A program made the position numbers and the translations under genes. From assembly GCA_026182355.1 (NCBI GenBank), contig JAPFBL010001928.1:3321001-3385000 (forward strand): a stretch of 64,000 nt of DNA, written 5' to 3'. This stretch comes from Hermatobates lingyangjiaoensis (lineage: Eukaryota > Arthropoda > Insecta > Hemiptera > Hermatobatidae). Numbering within the stretch: position 1 is the first letter of the stretch; each line of letters begins with the position of its first letter. Shown here piece after piece: positions 44,370 to 53,829 of the stretch. A model generated the notes under the pieces. It was not told the DNA's origin. It saw nothing but the letters and a program-made list of their open reading frames with translations, and did no database searches.

Positions 44370-44538
44370 TAGCAATATTGGTGATAAGCTTTATAGTTTT
44401 AATGAAGAGACGAGGAAGGAATTCCGGGAACTGGAGAAATTGTGTAAGAAACAGATACAAGCCAAATATGGGGCGTTATTTAACAATATATGTTTAAATG
44501 AAGGACTGCTTCCAACTTTTACAAATAGATATATATAG
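44344..44538 (+). pseudogene. Penelope-like element N-terminal ORF remnant, copy 2
   Basis: 64 codons: MWYIRNMSTSNIGDKLYSFN then EETRKEFRELEKLCKKQIQA and KYGALFNNICLNEGLLPTF, ending at (TA)n. The charged, lysine-rich helix and the C....LLPTF ending resemble the region just N-terminal to the RT domain in Penelope-like elements. It starts inside the HHR 3' part, so the ribozyme overlaps or immediately precedes the start of translation, as expected if the HHR lies in the element's terminal repeat. Confidence 0.6.
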
Positions 44539-44667
44539 TAATAAGATTTCACATAAACACGTGAAATAACAATCAATAATGAAACCACAATATGAAATGG
44601 AACTCTCATCTTTTTAGACTAGGCACTTGCGAACCGACGGTTGAAGTACTCTTGTCTCTATCTCTAC

Positions 44668-44700
44668 TCTCCTGATGACGGTTCAACCGAAAATTAGAGA
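44668..44700 (+). ncRNA. hammerhead-like ribozyme motif, AATT family
   Basis: TCTC, CTGATGA, extra C, stem II GGT/ACC with loop TCA, GAA, AATT, A, GAGA. Stem I fully paired. Same family as 811-844, with a shorter stem II. Confidence 0.63.
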
Positions 44701-44811
44701 CTGCAAGTGTGTTCGTATCTTTTCTCTGTGTCTATACTTTACTGTGAAACGTTTCTTGTCCTTTTGTGGATCGTGTTCGATGCGCAATCGCGCCGACCTC
44801 TGGTTTCCCTC

Positions 44812-44890
<79 letters not shown>
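44812..44890. repeat. (CT)n then (TA)n microsatellite
   Basis: CTCTCT runs at about 44812-44855 pass into TATATA to about 44890. Two short frames (44675-44914, 44766-44978) are artefacts of this tract. Confidence 0.92.
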
Positions 44891-44896
<6 letters not shown>

Positions 44897-44941
44897 TACT
44901 ACATTAACATATAGAACGCACAGAAAAGAAATAGAAACTCA

Positions 44942-44974
44942 CTTCTATATTTCGATGGTCTCGTCATCAGGAGG
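44942..44974 (-). ncRNA. hammerhead-like ribozyme motif, ATAT family
   Basis: Minus strand: CTGATGA, extra C, stem II only GA/TC, GAA, ATAT, A, GAAGTGAG. The 3' flank matches the copy at 4040. Between (TA)n tracts (about 44858 and 45070). Confidence 0.45.
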
Positions 44975-45099
44975 ATAGAAACGAGTCGCCCTACAGGCAG
45001 ACCACACGAATGTCCGGTGGTCTTGATTAAACACTCAAACAATGTAGCCAACTTACGGAGGGATGGGATATATATATATTTATTTGTATTAGTCATAAA

Positions 45100-46640
45100 T
45101 GTCGTTGTAAACTTGTTTATACGTTACCCCTTCTGTTAATGAAACAAGCGTGACACTGAAAAAGCTTACAAAACTGCTTTTGTTTGAATTGTTTTATGTC
45201 ATTGTTGTTACAAGTATATTGGCTGAAAATGATTATATTGATGGTTGAAGCATATATTTTTTAACGCACTTAAATTGTTACTTTTAATTATCAACGAGCT
45301 CATCAAAACTTTATAACAACAATTAAATTAACTTAATAAATAGTGAATAAAAATAAATTATGAAATCTAACTAGTAACAGAGACTAACAAAAAGTAACGT
45401 GTTCTTAGATAAATTCAATAGTCCTGTAAACACGGTGCGAAACCACCGTATTGTGTAGGGACAAAATGTATGAGGAAGGACTAGTTGGTATTCCAACAAC
45501 TCAGCTGTGTAAGCTCTGTGGGATTTAGCACCTTATGTGTGAATTCAGAATGACAAGTGCATACTATTTACTCTAAAACCTTTTCCTATGTTAATTCATC
45601 TTTTATTCAGATAATGGTTTAATCATTGCTAAAATATTAGCTTAAAACTTTTATGATATTATATTTTAAAACAATTAATGGTTTAATAATTGCAATTAAT
45701 GTTATCAATAAACTCCATTTACACTGAGATATAAATTAACTGTCTTAAGTAGTATGCTGGTAATGCGGTAGTTGAACAGGTTTTGTACAGGTTCTCTTCA
45801 AGGACTTGAAGAAGAAGAGTTGGCTTTGGAAATGGGCAACGAGCGAAACTGTGACTTAGTGTTGGTCAATAAGTTTTGACCAACTGCAGCTGACGATGTA
45901 AGATGGTCAATGCATCTCATAATGTAAATACTCGTAACGTCTGTAGTACTAACAATACTAACTAACTAAAATACTAACAATGTTTATGTTATCACAAGAA
46001 AGTTCAGATGGTTGATGGATTTTGTCCTTTTAAAATTCTTATAGAATCTCCAATTTGTAGTATTCCTTCTTATGTGAAATCCCCTGTTACTTACTGTTCA
46101 AACATGTTCAGCTGCCTCGTTTCTTCCTTCCCCAGAGACTTTCGAGTTATTGCTTACTTTGTTCCAAATTAAATTAGCCAGGTTACCACCAATGCCGCTG
46201 GAATTGGAACTGAATTGAGAAGACACAGTATATTTATTTGGTTTTCCTTTACTCTACAATACAAACTCAACTTCGATCATTAGGTTTTAATATTAGTTAT
46301 AACAATTATATTTACTTTTCATCAAATAAATCTAAAAAAACATACTAACTTAATTGTTCTGAATATTACATTAATTGGAGATATAAACGCTATTTGTTTT
46401 TTCTAGCAAAGGTCCTTGGTTTACTTGGAAATTGGGCTCCAATTCTGCGGGCCAATTAGATAATAATTTGCATTAAAAAAAAGTATTTTTAGAAAACGGC
46501 GCAGATTTAGTCCATCTTGATCAACATTTTATTTTATGGTATTAAGAATGGTAGATTACTTCATTGTTCCTAAAACAGTAGGTACGGCTTATCCTTTTCT
46601 CTTCCTCTAACTTATATTTACCTTTCTTTCACTCTTCTTC
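45100..46640. other. non-coding, no recognised element
   Basis: AT-rich DNA without supported genes or repeat boundaries. Confidence 0.35.
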
Positions 46641-46687
46641 ACTTTCTTTTTTGTGTGTGTGTGTGTGTGTAGTCAAGACGAATTTTC

Positions 46688-46812
46688 AAACCGAAAATTA
46701 GAGACTGTAAGTGTGTGTTTTTAATGCCCCTATGTTTCTTCATCTGCATTGATTTTTTTTTTGTCCTTTTCGGTTCAATTTTCATCGAAAAAGTGTATAT
46801 ATATATATATAC
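46688..46812 (+). repeat. AATT-family HHR unit remnant
   Basis: Begins at AACCGAAAATTAGAGACTG, i.e. the 3' half of the AATT-family HHR, and continues with GTAAGTGTGTGTTTTTAATG as in the 841-900 arm, ending at (TA)n (46797-46811). The CTGANGA half is degraded. Confidence 0.6.
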
Positions 46813-46878
46813 AAAATTGTCACAATAACACGTGATATAAATATTCAGGTAACTCACCACAAATGAATGAAGATAGTC

Positions 46879-46914
46879 GCTCTGAGGCCTTTCGTTTTCA
46901 CGTCGTCAGAGAGC
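46879..46914 (-). ncRNA. hammerhead-like ribozyme motif, AGGCCT family, beside a Penelope-like RT
   Basis: Minus strand: GCTCT (stem I), CTGACGA, extra C, stem II GT/AC capped by GAAA, GAA, palindromic AGGCCT, C, AGAGC. Stem I closes with five Watson-Crick pairs. It lies 25 bp beyond the 3' end of the GIY-YIG remnant on the same strand, where a Penelope-like terminal repeat is expected. Stem II is only two pairs but has a GNRA tetraloop (GAAA), which would stabilise it. Confidence 0.72.
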
Positions 46915-46938
46915 AAGTGAATACAAGTTGTAGGCAGG

Positions 46939-48386
46939 TTATGAATTTTGATTTATAGTTGGATTAAGATTGGCATTATTGAGAGTATTTTTCCCTATTA
47001 CAGTCGAAATAGTCTTGATTTGTTTAACGATTCGTTCAATTAGAAATTCATCTAATTTTAAAAGGCCTGGACCAGTGTTGACTAAGCTCTTAGAAAAGCC
47101 TTTTATGAGGGCGCTTTCAACAATGTTTCTTCTTCTTCTACATGATATAAATACCAACTCCTTTGCTTCTTCCCAGTTAATCAAGTGATTTTTTTCTGTA
47201 ATGTGTAGGAACAAGGCACTTTTATCGTCTTGTCTTCTAAGAGAATACTGATGTTGCTTAATCCTTGTGTCAATTCCTTTTCCTGACTGTCCAATGTATG
47301 CTAACTCACAATCCTTGCAAGGAATTCTGTATACACAACAGTTTTTCCGGCTTCTTTTAGAGTTATGGACAAGTCTATTTTACAAAATGTAACTGAGATA
47401 TCTAGCTTCTTCAAAAATATGGTACGTCTTTTAAACATGGGCTGTAGGGAATTACTAGCAAATTCCTTCTTGAAAAGCATTCCTCCCTTTCAGATGACAT
47501 CAAAGATGTTTAGTTTTTTTCATAATGTTATCAATTAACTTTTTTGGATACATTAGAGATGTTGAAACTTTGTAAATATATTTCATTTCTTCTCCTAAAA
47601 ATGGTTCACTACAAATTTTGAAAGCTCTCAATAACATGCTATTGAAAACAGATTTTTTGACACTGAGGGGGTGTGCAGAGAAGAAATGAACATAAGAGGA
47701 TATATTCAATTTGTTATTATTTCGGTGCAAAAGTACATCCAGGAAAGGGAGTTTATTATTATTTTCTAATTCTATTGTAAATTGAATAGACGGAACAAAC
47801 ATATTGAGGGTATCCAAGAAAGTGCTAACATTTTTATCATCTGGGCAAATACATAAAACATCGTCAACATAGCGAAGCCATTTAGCATTGCTAGGTAAAA
47901 TTTGAGGTAGGCATGTAATCTCAAAATATTCCATATAAATGTTGCTTAAAACAGGAGAGAGACAATTCCTCATCGCCAAACCAAACTTTTGCTTGTAAAA
48001 TTTTCCTTCAAATGAAAAAGAACAATCTAATGTACACAAACGAATTAAGAAAACACTCTTACAGAAACAGGTTATGTTTGTGAACGTTTGTTAAGTTCTG
48101 TTTCTAGAAAAAATAATAAATCTTCAACTGGCACATTTGTAAAAATTGCTTTAACATCAAAGCTTAATAGCATACTATTCTGAAAGGAATATGAATTTAG
48201 CTTTGAAACCAGTTCAATGTTGTTCTTGATATGACTTTGGTAAATAGTGCCTACCAATGGCGATAAAAAATATACCAACCATTTTGATAGCTTGTAGTCT
48301 ACTGAACCAATGGAGCTAACAATCTGTCTGGCGGGATAATCATCTTTGTGTGTATTAATCAAGCCATAAAAAAATAAAATAAAAAA
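46939..48386 (-). pseudogene. Penelope-like element: RT plus GIY-YIG endonuclease, 5'-truncated and frameshifted
   Basis: Read on the minus strand. (1) 48386-48072: HKDDYPARQIVSSIGS, LSFDVKAIFTNVPVEDL: RT fingers with the first catalytic Asp in FDV. (2) 48039-47500: FYKQKFGLAMRNCLSPVLSN (usual GLAMGSPLSP altered), WLRYVDDVLCICP (catalytic YVDD), NNNKLPFLDVLLHR, SAHPLSVKKSV. (3) about 47465-47340: decayed thumb/linker. (4) about 47340-46939: VYRIPCKDCELAYIGQSGKG, then TRIKQHQYSLRRQDDKSALF, LHITEKNHLINWEEAKEL and ESALIKGF: GIY-YIG endonuclease with C..C and the RIKQH arginine. At least two frameshifts; the N-terminus is replaced by an AT-rich tract at 48362-48420. RT and endonuclease together are diagnostic of endonuclease-bearing Penelope-like elements. 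Confidence 0.93.
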
Positions 48387-48633
48387 ATAAAAATAAAATA
48401 TAAAAAACATAAATAAAACTTAATCCTACTAGCTATCACTATAAACACTATACAGTTCTTAAATTAACACTATAATCTTCGATAACATTCAGAAATAATT
48501 CTATCACCAAAATAAACATTTTGTTTGAAGCAGTTTTAGCCACCTGTCATAATCAGGTGTACCACTTAGCTTCATAAAATGTCTCTAGGTTCCATCTGTT
48601 GGGTCTTCAAACTTGTTTCGTGTTCTTGCGTTG

Positions 48634-49138
48634 TTCTAGAACAGTGTTTCTTAAACTTTTTTACTTCAGGGCGCACCTATGAAACCAAACCAAAACTTTG
48701 GAGCGCATCACTGATTTTAATATAGAGAATTTGTCCTTAGATTTAATAACAGAAAAATGATTTGAAATTAAAATATGTAGTTATTTTTTTAAGAAAAAGA
48801 AAGAAAGAAAGAGAGAGAGAGACAGAGAGAGTGAGAGGAAGGGAGGGATAGTAAAAATGATTTAAATCCCCGAGTAAAGGCAAAGAGGAAGTATTATCCA
48901 TTGATGCTTAAAGATTAAAGAAATTTACCTTCCAGTTCAAAATATGAAGTGGCCGAGACTTGACTCAGACTTGAAAACCACATATTTGGTGTTTTCTCAA
49001 ATAAATTAAAATGATGCAAAAACTAAAATATAAATCTGTTATATAAACTTAATCTTCCATTATCATGGGCGCACCTGGATACCTTCCAGGGGGCACCAAT
49101 ACGCCCGGGCGCACCGTTTGAGAAGCACTGTTCTAGAA
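48634..49138. mobile_element. hAT MITE, 489 bp, perfect 8-bp TSD
   Basis: The element is 48642-49130, with ends CAGTGTTTCTTAAACT and, reverse-complemented, CAGTGCTTCTCAAACG. Identical octamers TTCTAGAA flank it (48634-48641, 49131-49138). Subterminal GGGCGCACC motifs occur near both ends in inverted orientation. A (GA)n-rich stretch lies at 48796-48838. No transposase. Confidence 0.9.
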
Positions 49139-49328
49139 TATAATTTTAACATCCTGTTGAATCCTGTGGTTTGGTTGTTCATATTTGGTTTCAGTTCTAT
49201 TATCTTAATGGTTTCAGCAATTTGTAGTCTATTGTAATCATTTTCATGGTATAAAACTTCAGTGTTTTTCACCAGCATTTCTCGAGTCAGTTTGGTTTTA
49301 TGGTCTTTTTTTTTTTATAAATATGATG

Positions 49329-49367
49329 AACTCTGAAGATGGTCAAGAAGTCCGAAACATGTCAGTT
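49329..49367 (+). ncRNA. hammerhead-like ribozyme motif, ACATGT family
   Basis: AACT (stem I), CTGAAGA, extra T, stem II GGTC/GTCC (one T-T mismatch) with loop AAGAA, GAA, palindromic ACATGT, C, AGTT. Stem I closes with four perfect pairs. It is about 1 kb upstream (in plus coordinates) of the Penelope-like remnant's truncated end and on the opposite strand. Confidence 0.62.
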
Positions 49368-49399
49368 ATAAATAATAAATCATTTGGAGAACTAGTGTA

Positions 49400-50240
49400 T
49401 TTAGTACCAGAATGATTCAAAACAGAGGTGAGAAAACTTGAAAGATGGACAATGAAATGTATTCATGCCACAGTACAAAGGTCATTCAACAAAACATATA
49501 TATATATATCATTGAACAACTGACCGTATTTCGCTGATGTCATTTTCTTCACTAGTTTTTCAAGGTTTCTGAATACCTTCTTATTTCCTTCATCCAAACG
49601 TTGGAGAATGTTAATTAAGTGGGTTAATTAAAAAAAGAAAAATTATTAGAGTCTTTAGAGTATGGTATATAAATAATAATATATTATATAATTTTAAATG
49701 TATATAATATATATATATATATAATCTCAAAAAATTTAATAATCTCCAAAATAGAATAAACAATTTAACAATAAACAATAGAATAAAGTTTTTTATAGAA
49801 TAAAATAATATAAAGAATGTATATTTAAATAAACGGAACAAGATTACAAGAAGGAAGAAAAAAAGTAAACAAACGATTAAGGTATGCGATTAGAATCAAC
49901 TTTTAATGTCAAAGGTCACGTCCAAGAATACATTTTTGAAGACCACCCACAGTCCAATTTGCTTAATTATGCCTTGAATTAAAAATGTATTTAGTCAAAA
50001 ATTTACCCATTACTTGAATTGATAAGTTTCTTTTTACATCAAAAGAGAGAAAGATTAATTCATTTGGACCTTGCCATTTTATGAAATGAATTTTTAAATG
50101 AACATGTTGAGGGAAATCACTGTCTTCTAATAAAAGACAGTGGTAATAAAAGGTAATAAAAGTGGTAAAGGTAATAAAAGGTAATAAAAGACTATTTGGA
50201 GATTAAATATTGTTTTGGTAAATGTATTATAGTTCTTACT
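49400..50240. other. non-coding, AT-rich, short repeats
   Basis: (TA)n at about 49495-49509 and 49700-49722, and a short GGTAATAAAA repeat at 50140-50190. No supported gene. Confidence 0.4.
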
Positions 50241-50248
50241 CTAATTTT

Positions 50249-50288
50249 GGCCCTGAAAATGATGTACAAATACACCGAAACGTCGGCC
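50249..50288 (+). ncRNA. hammerhead-like motif with core substitution, ACGT family
   Basis: GGCC, CTGAAAA, extra T, stem II GATGT/ACACC (one mismatch), GAA, palindromic ACGT, C, GGCC. Stem I is four perfect G-C pairs, but the invariant core G (sixth base of CTGANGA) is A, which should abolish cleavage. Confidence 0.5.
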
Positions 50289-50409
50289 TAGGAAGGAGTT
50301 TATTTTCTTATATTTGACCTAGCCCTCAATAACAAAATATATAATATATATATATATATATATAATAAATTTAAAACGAAGGAAACAGACAGAAAGATAC
50401 AGACATAAC

Positions 50410-50447
50410 TCACATCGATATTTCGACCATCGTCGTCATCAGGAGGT
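50410..50447 (-). ncRNA. hammerhead-like ribozyme motif, ATAT family
   Basis: CTGATGA, extra C, GAC/GTC with loop GATG, GAA, ATAT, C, GATGTGAG. Upstream CACCTC can pair with the 3' flank through a bulge. Confidence 0.58.
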
Positions 50448-50518
50448 GTGAAGAGCGAAGAGTCCCGCAGGAAGGCATGTCGCCGCCCTGTCCTTCCTGC
50501 GGGACTCTTCGCTCTTCA

Positions 50519-50556
50519 CACTCCTGATGACGACGATGGTCGAAATATCGATGTGA
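50519..50556 (+). ncRNA. hammerhead-like ribozyme motif, ATAT family
   Basis: Mirror copy of the minus-strand motif with the same core. Upstream CACACTC pairs with GATGTG if one T is bulged. Confidence 0.58.
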
Positions 50557-50699
50557 GTTATATCTGTGTCTTTCTGTGTGTTTCCTTCGTTTTGAATTTA
50601 TTTTATTTAAAAAAGTCCGCTGGACCGTTTCTTTTAATTATATATATATATATATATACACCACATTAAGAAATTGAGGATAGTTCTATCATTATAATA

Positions 50700-52915
50700 A
50701 CTAATTTCATTGAACCTTTCGATTATCAAGCAAGCCCTCAGACATTCGTTAAGTTACTTGATGGAAATATCCTACTCCAATTTCTGGATTTACTCGTATT
50801 ATTGTTTGTCAACCTTGTGTGTATATGTATACCCTCTCTTTTTTACCTGAAGTACGAGTATGTTTATCAATAAATGGTAATTATGTATCAGGCCTAATGT
50901 GATTATTCGTAACAACTATCCTACATATATCTGTTTAATGAGAACGTTTGCCAATTTCAATTTTCTAAACCAAATGAATGCTTTAAAATATATTGCATTA
51001 TTCAAAGGAAATATATATTTTTATGCCCAAAAGATATATATTATAACTTTGCAAGTAATTTATTCCGCTTAGAATTTAATGCGAGTAGAACTCTGTTTCC
51101 GGACTTTAATTATTTTACAAGTGTGCACTGATTTATAAAACCATTAATATTCCTTTGATATGCCTGGGCTTTGAAAGACAGTAGGCTTATCATTTGCATG
51201 TCGGCCGCACTTCCTCATTTCAAACACAATACATTAAAAGTACCCACAGAGTTAGCATTTCCATAATTACAAAGATAGCTGTATTTTTTGCAATACTGTT
51301 TATCTTTAATGGGACAATTTTTGAAAAAATCATATATAGCTTTTCCCTTCCTATTTTTTTTTTTTTAAACTGTAATGTCAAAATCATACCCTGAATTAAA
51401 CTAAAAAAAAGTTACACTTAAAATTTTAGAATCTATTCGAGTTAACCTTCATGGATTTGATCAATACTGTAAGAGAATTACAATCATTCCATCAGAGGTG
51501 GGAATGCAGAAGTATTTCACAGTCCCTTGTTTATGTGTGTGTGAGAGAGAGAGAGAGTAAGGGAGAACAAGCATCTTTTTACACATTTTTTGAAAGAGAG
51601 AATAGTGATTTTTGACACTTAAACAATTTTTTTTTTATTTTATATACATGTAGATTTTTATAAATGGCAAGAAACAAATAGATTTCATTTTTCCAATGGT
51701 ATTGGAATTTGAGTTTACGATTTTTTATCTGTGAGTTTCTTTGAATTTTTACACTATTCAATATTAAGTGCTAAGCAAGAATACAATTAGGTAAAGTGTA
51801 TAAAAACACTTAAAGGATCTGAACTTATTGTTAAGAATTTCAAAAACTATTTGAAATGACAATAAACTTACACTGCAAAGATGTCGAAGAGAGTTGTATC
51901 AGCAAAATCTAAAGGCATAACAGTGAAAAAAAGCACTTTAATAAACTCAACGTGAAGTAAACAACTGCAAAATGAACAGTTGAAAGAGCTGTAATTGTAG
52001 CCTAAAACGTTCAAATAAGACCTGAAAGTTCTAAAGGGCCAAGATTCAAGCTCGGCAACTGTAGGAGAGGGCACTTTACTTTGCCACTACTAATGCCCAC
52101 TGGCGATGCAATTGTTTAGGTACGAACTATTGGTCTGAAAATATCAAAACCAATATAAGAAATTGCTCGCATTAACTTTATAGATTTTAATTTTATTTCT
52201 TTTTAGGAAGAGTTTGAACCTCTAGTTACTCATGCACCCTGTTGTACTCCCCCTGTATCACTGTTGATCAGTGTACTTCATTAACAAAATACATAGTTAT
52301 ACGAAATTGTTTACAGGACTTCTAAAATGTTAATGGTTGTAATTTATGAAGTTACTTTGATGAAATGTTGAAGGAGTGGACAGAATAGTGACGAGGCAAA
52401 TTATACTGTGCCTACCTGACGGCCTTCAGTTCGAAAGCGACTTCTGACAACTAACAAGAATCGACATTTCGGACACAAAGTTATAATTGACAAGCGGACC
52501 AACTGACTGAGAATGTTACAGCAGGCAAACTCAGCATTCAGGTAACGAGGCCTGGTGGAGGGAAAAACTGTACCGCAAAGATACTCAGCAACAGCAACAT
52601 CAATAGCAACATCAGATGAATATTAGTCAATATATTTTAAAATGCTGAAAAAAAACTCGAACAAATCAATTCAGTTTGATTCATTTCATTTGGAGGTGTT
52701 GTCAGTTCAGTGTTGCCAATTAAACCTTTTATTATTAAATCTAAATTATTTAAAGAAAAAAGTTTCAATGTAAAATTGAGCCTATAAAGACGATTTGGAG
52801 AATAAAACATATATTTTGAAAAAATCTTAATAGGATTTTTCATCAAAAAATCATCACTTTCATAAAAAGTGATTCTGGATCCGACATTCGTTACATTTAA
52901 AGGACCATTATTTGA
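50700..52915. other. non-coding, no recognised element
   Basis: About 2.2 kb without supported genes. GA dinucleotide run at 51540-51558. Minus frames at 51579, 51868 and 52637 are unrecognised. Confidence 0.35.
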
Positions 52916-52935
52916 TGGAGTGGTGTACATATTCT

Positions 52936-53825
52936 GTAAATAAAGTAGTGAGACTGAAATTTTTTAAATTTTCTATTCAAATATAATTACAATGTGATAT
53001 TGTCACCTTCAAAATAGTTCCCTTCGGAAGCCACACAGCGCTGGAGACGGTCCTTCCAATCATTGTAGCATTGCTGGAACTCGGATTCTGGAATGGCCTT
53101 CAGCTGGTCGGTTACAGCAGTTTGTATGTTTTGTAGTGTCCCGAAATGAGTTCCCTTGAGGTGATTTTTCAATCTCGGGAAGAGGAAAAAGTGATAAAGA
53201 CTCAAGTCTGGTGAATAAGGAGGCTGAGGAGCAACAGGAATGTTTTTACTGGCCAAAAACTCGTTTTCTTTTCGGAATTTTCGGAACCATTTTCGCACAA
53301 ATTTTTCTCATCTCCAATTCATTGGTCAAAATGTGATGAACGGAGGTGTGATTCAAATTCAACTGTTCCCCGATCATTCTGACTGTCAAGCGTCGATCTG
53401 AACGCACAAGGTTCCGTACTCTGTTGACATTTTCATCGGTGTTTGCACTTGAAGGCCTTCCGCTTCGTTGTTCATCTTCAATCGACTCTCTTCCTTCTGA
53501 AAATTCCTTAAACCACCGAAAAACCTGTGCCCTTGATAAAACACGTTCTCCATAGGCCGGTTTCGGTTGCATTATGTCCAAGTCTGAAGCAAAATTTGAT
53601 TGCACACCGCTGCTCAACTTTGAGGTCACTCATTTTTAAAACGCTCAAGAAAAAACCATTTCACGAAAACCAACGCTACGGACAAACAAATGACTGTGGC
53701 GAGTTCAGATTCATACTGGAGGCGCATCACACGTGCACCTGACGCTACTCAAGGCCACGCGTCTCCAGCGTTGCCAGATCGAAAGCGACGTTGCCAGTCT
53801 CACTACTTTATTTATACACCTCGTA
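52936..53825 (-). mobile_element. mariner element, internally deleted
   Basis: The terminal inverted repeats share AAATAAAGTAGTGAGACTG (left, from about 52937; right, reverse strand from about 53815), and the right end continues to CTCGTATA, a likely TA target. It encodes the broken transposase below. Distinct from the fold-back mariner at 25071. Confidence 0.8.
52987..53629 (-). pseudogene. mariner transposase, catalytic centre deleted
   Basis: Minus strand, two frames. The first (53629 to about 53275) holds VFRWFKEFSEGRESIEDEQR and SGRPSSANTDENVNRVRNLV, then RRLTVRMIGEQLNLNHTSVH and RKICAKMVPK: both helix-turn-helix modules and the linker. The second (about 53270-52987) holds FLASKNIPVAPQPPYSPDLS, LYHFFLFPRLKNHLKGTHFG and WKDRLQRCVASEGNYFEGD: the C-terminal end. 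The region with the first two catalytic Asp residues (roughly 150-170 codons) is deleted and the frame shifts at the junction. In the usual YSPDLAP.DFFLFP motif the last catalytic Asp is His here. Inactive. Confidence 0.9.
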
Positions 53826-53829
53826 TAAC

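Larger units (their letters stand above)
44303..44700 (+). mobile_element. Penelope-associated cassette, copy 2
   Basis: Collinear with 34632-35040: leader, ACATGT-family HHR (44331), N-terminal ORF remnant (44344-44538), short (TA)n, AAGATTTCACATAAACACG block and AATT-family HHR (44668). It is head-to-head with the RT fragment at 43905-44326. Having two different HHR families at its two ends is unusual and suggests two Penelope-like families joined. Confidence 0.78.
50366..50600. repeat. near-perfect palindrome with paired HHR-like motifs
   Basis: Arms 50366-50476 and 50492-50600 are close inverted copies with a 15-nt centre (CATGTCGCCGCCCTG). HHR-like cores lie head-to-head (minus 50410-50447, plus 50519-50556). 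(TA)n tracts flank at about 50340-50362 and 50639-50657. Confidence 0.88.
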
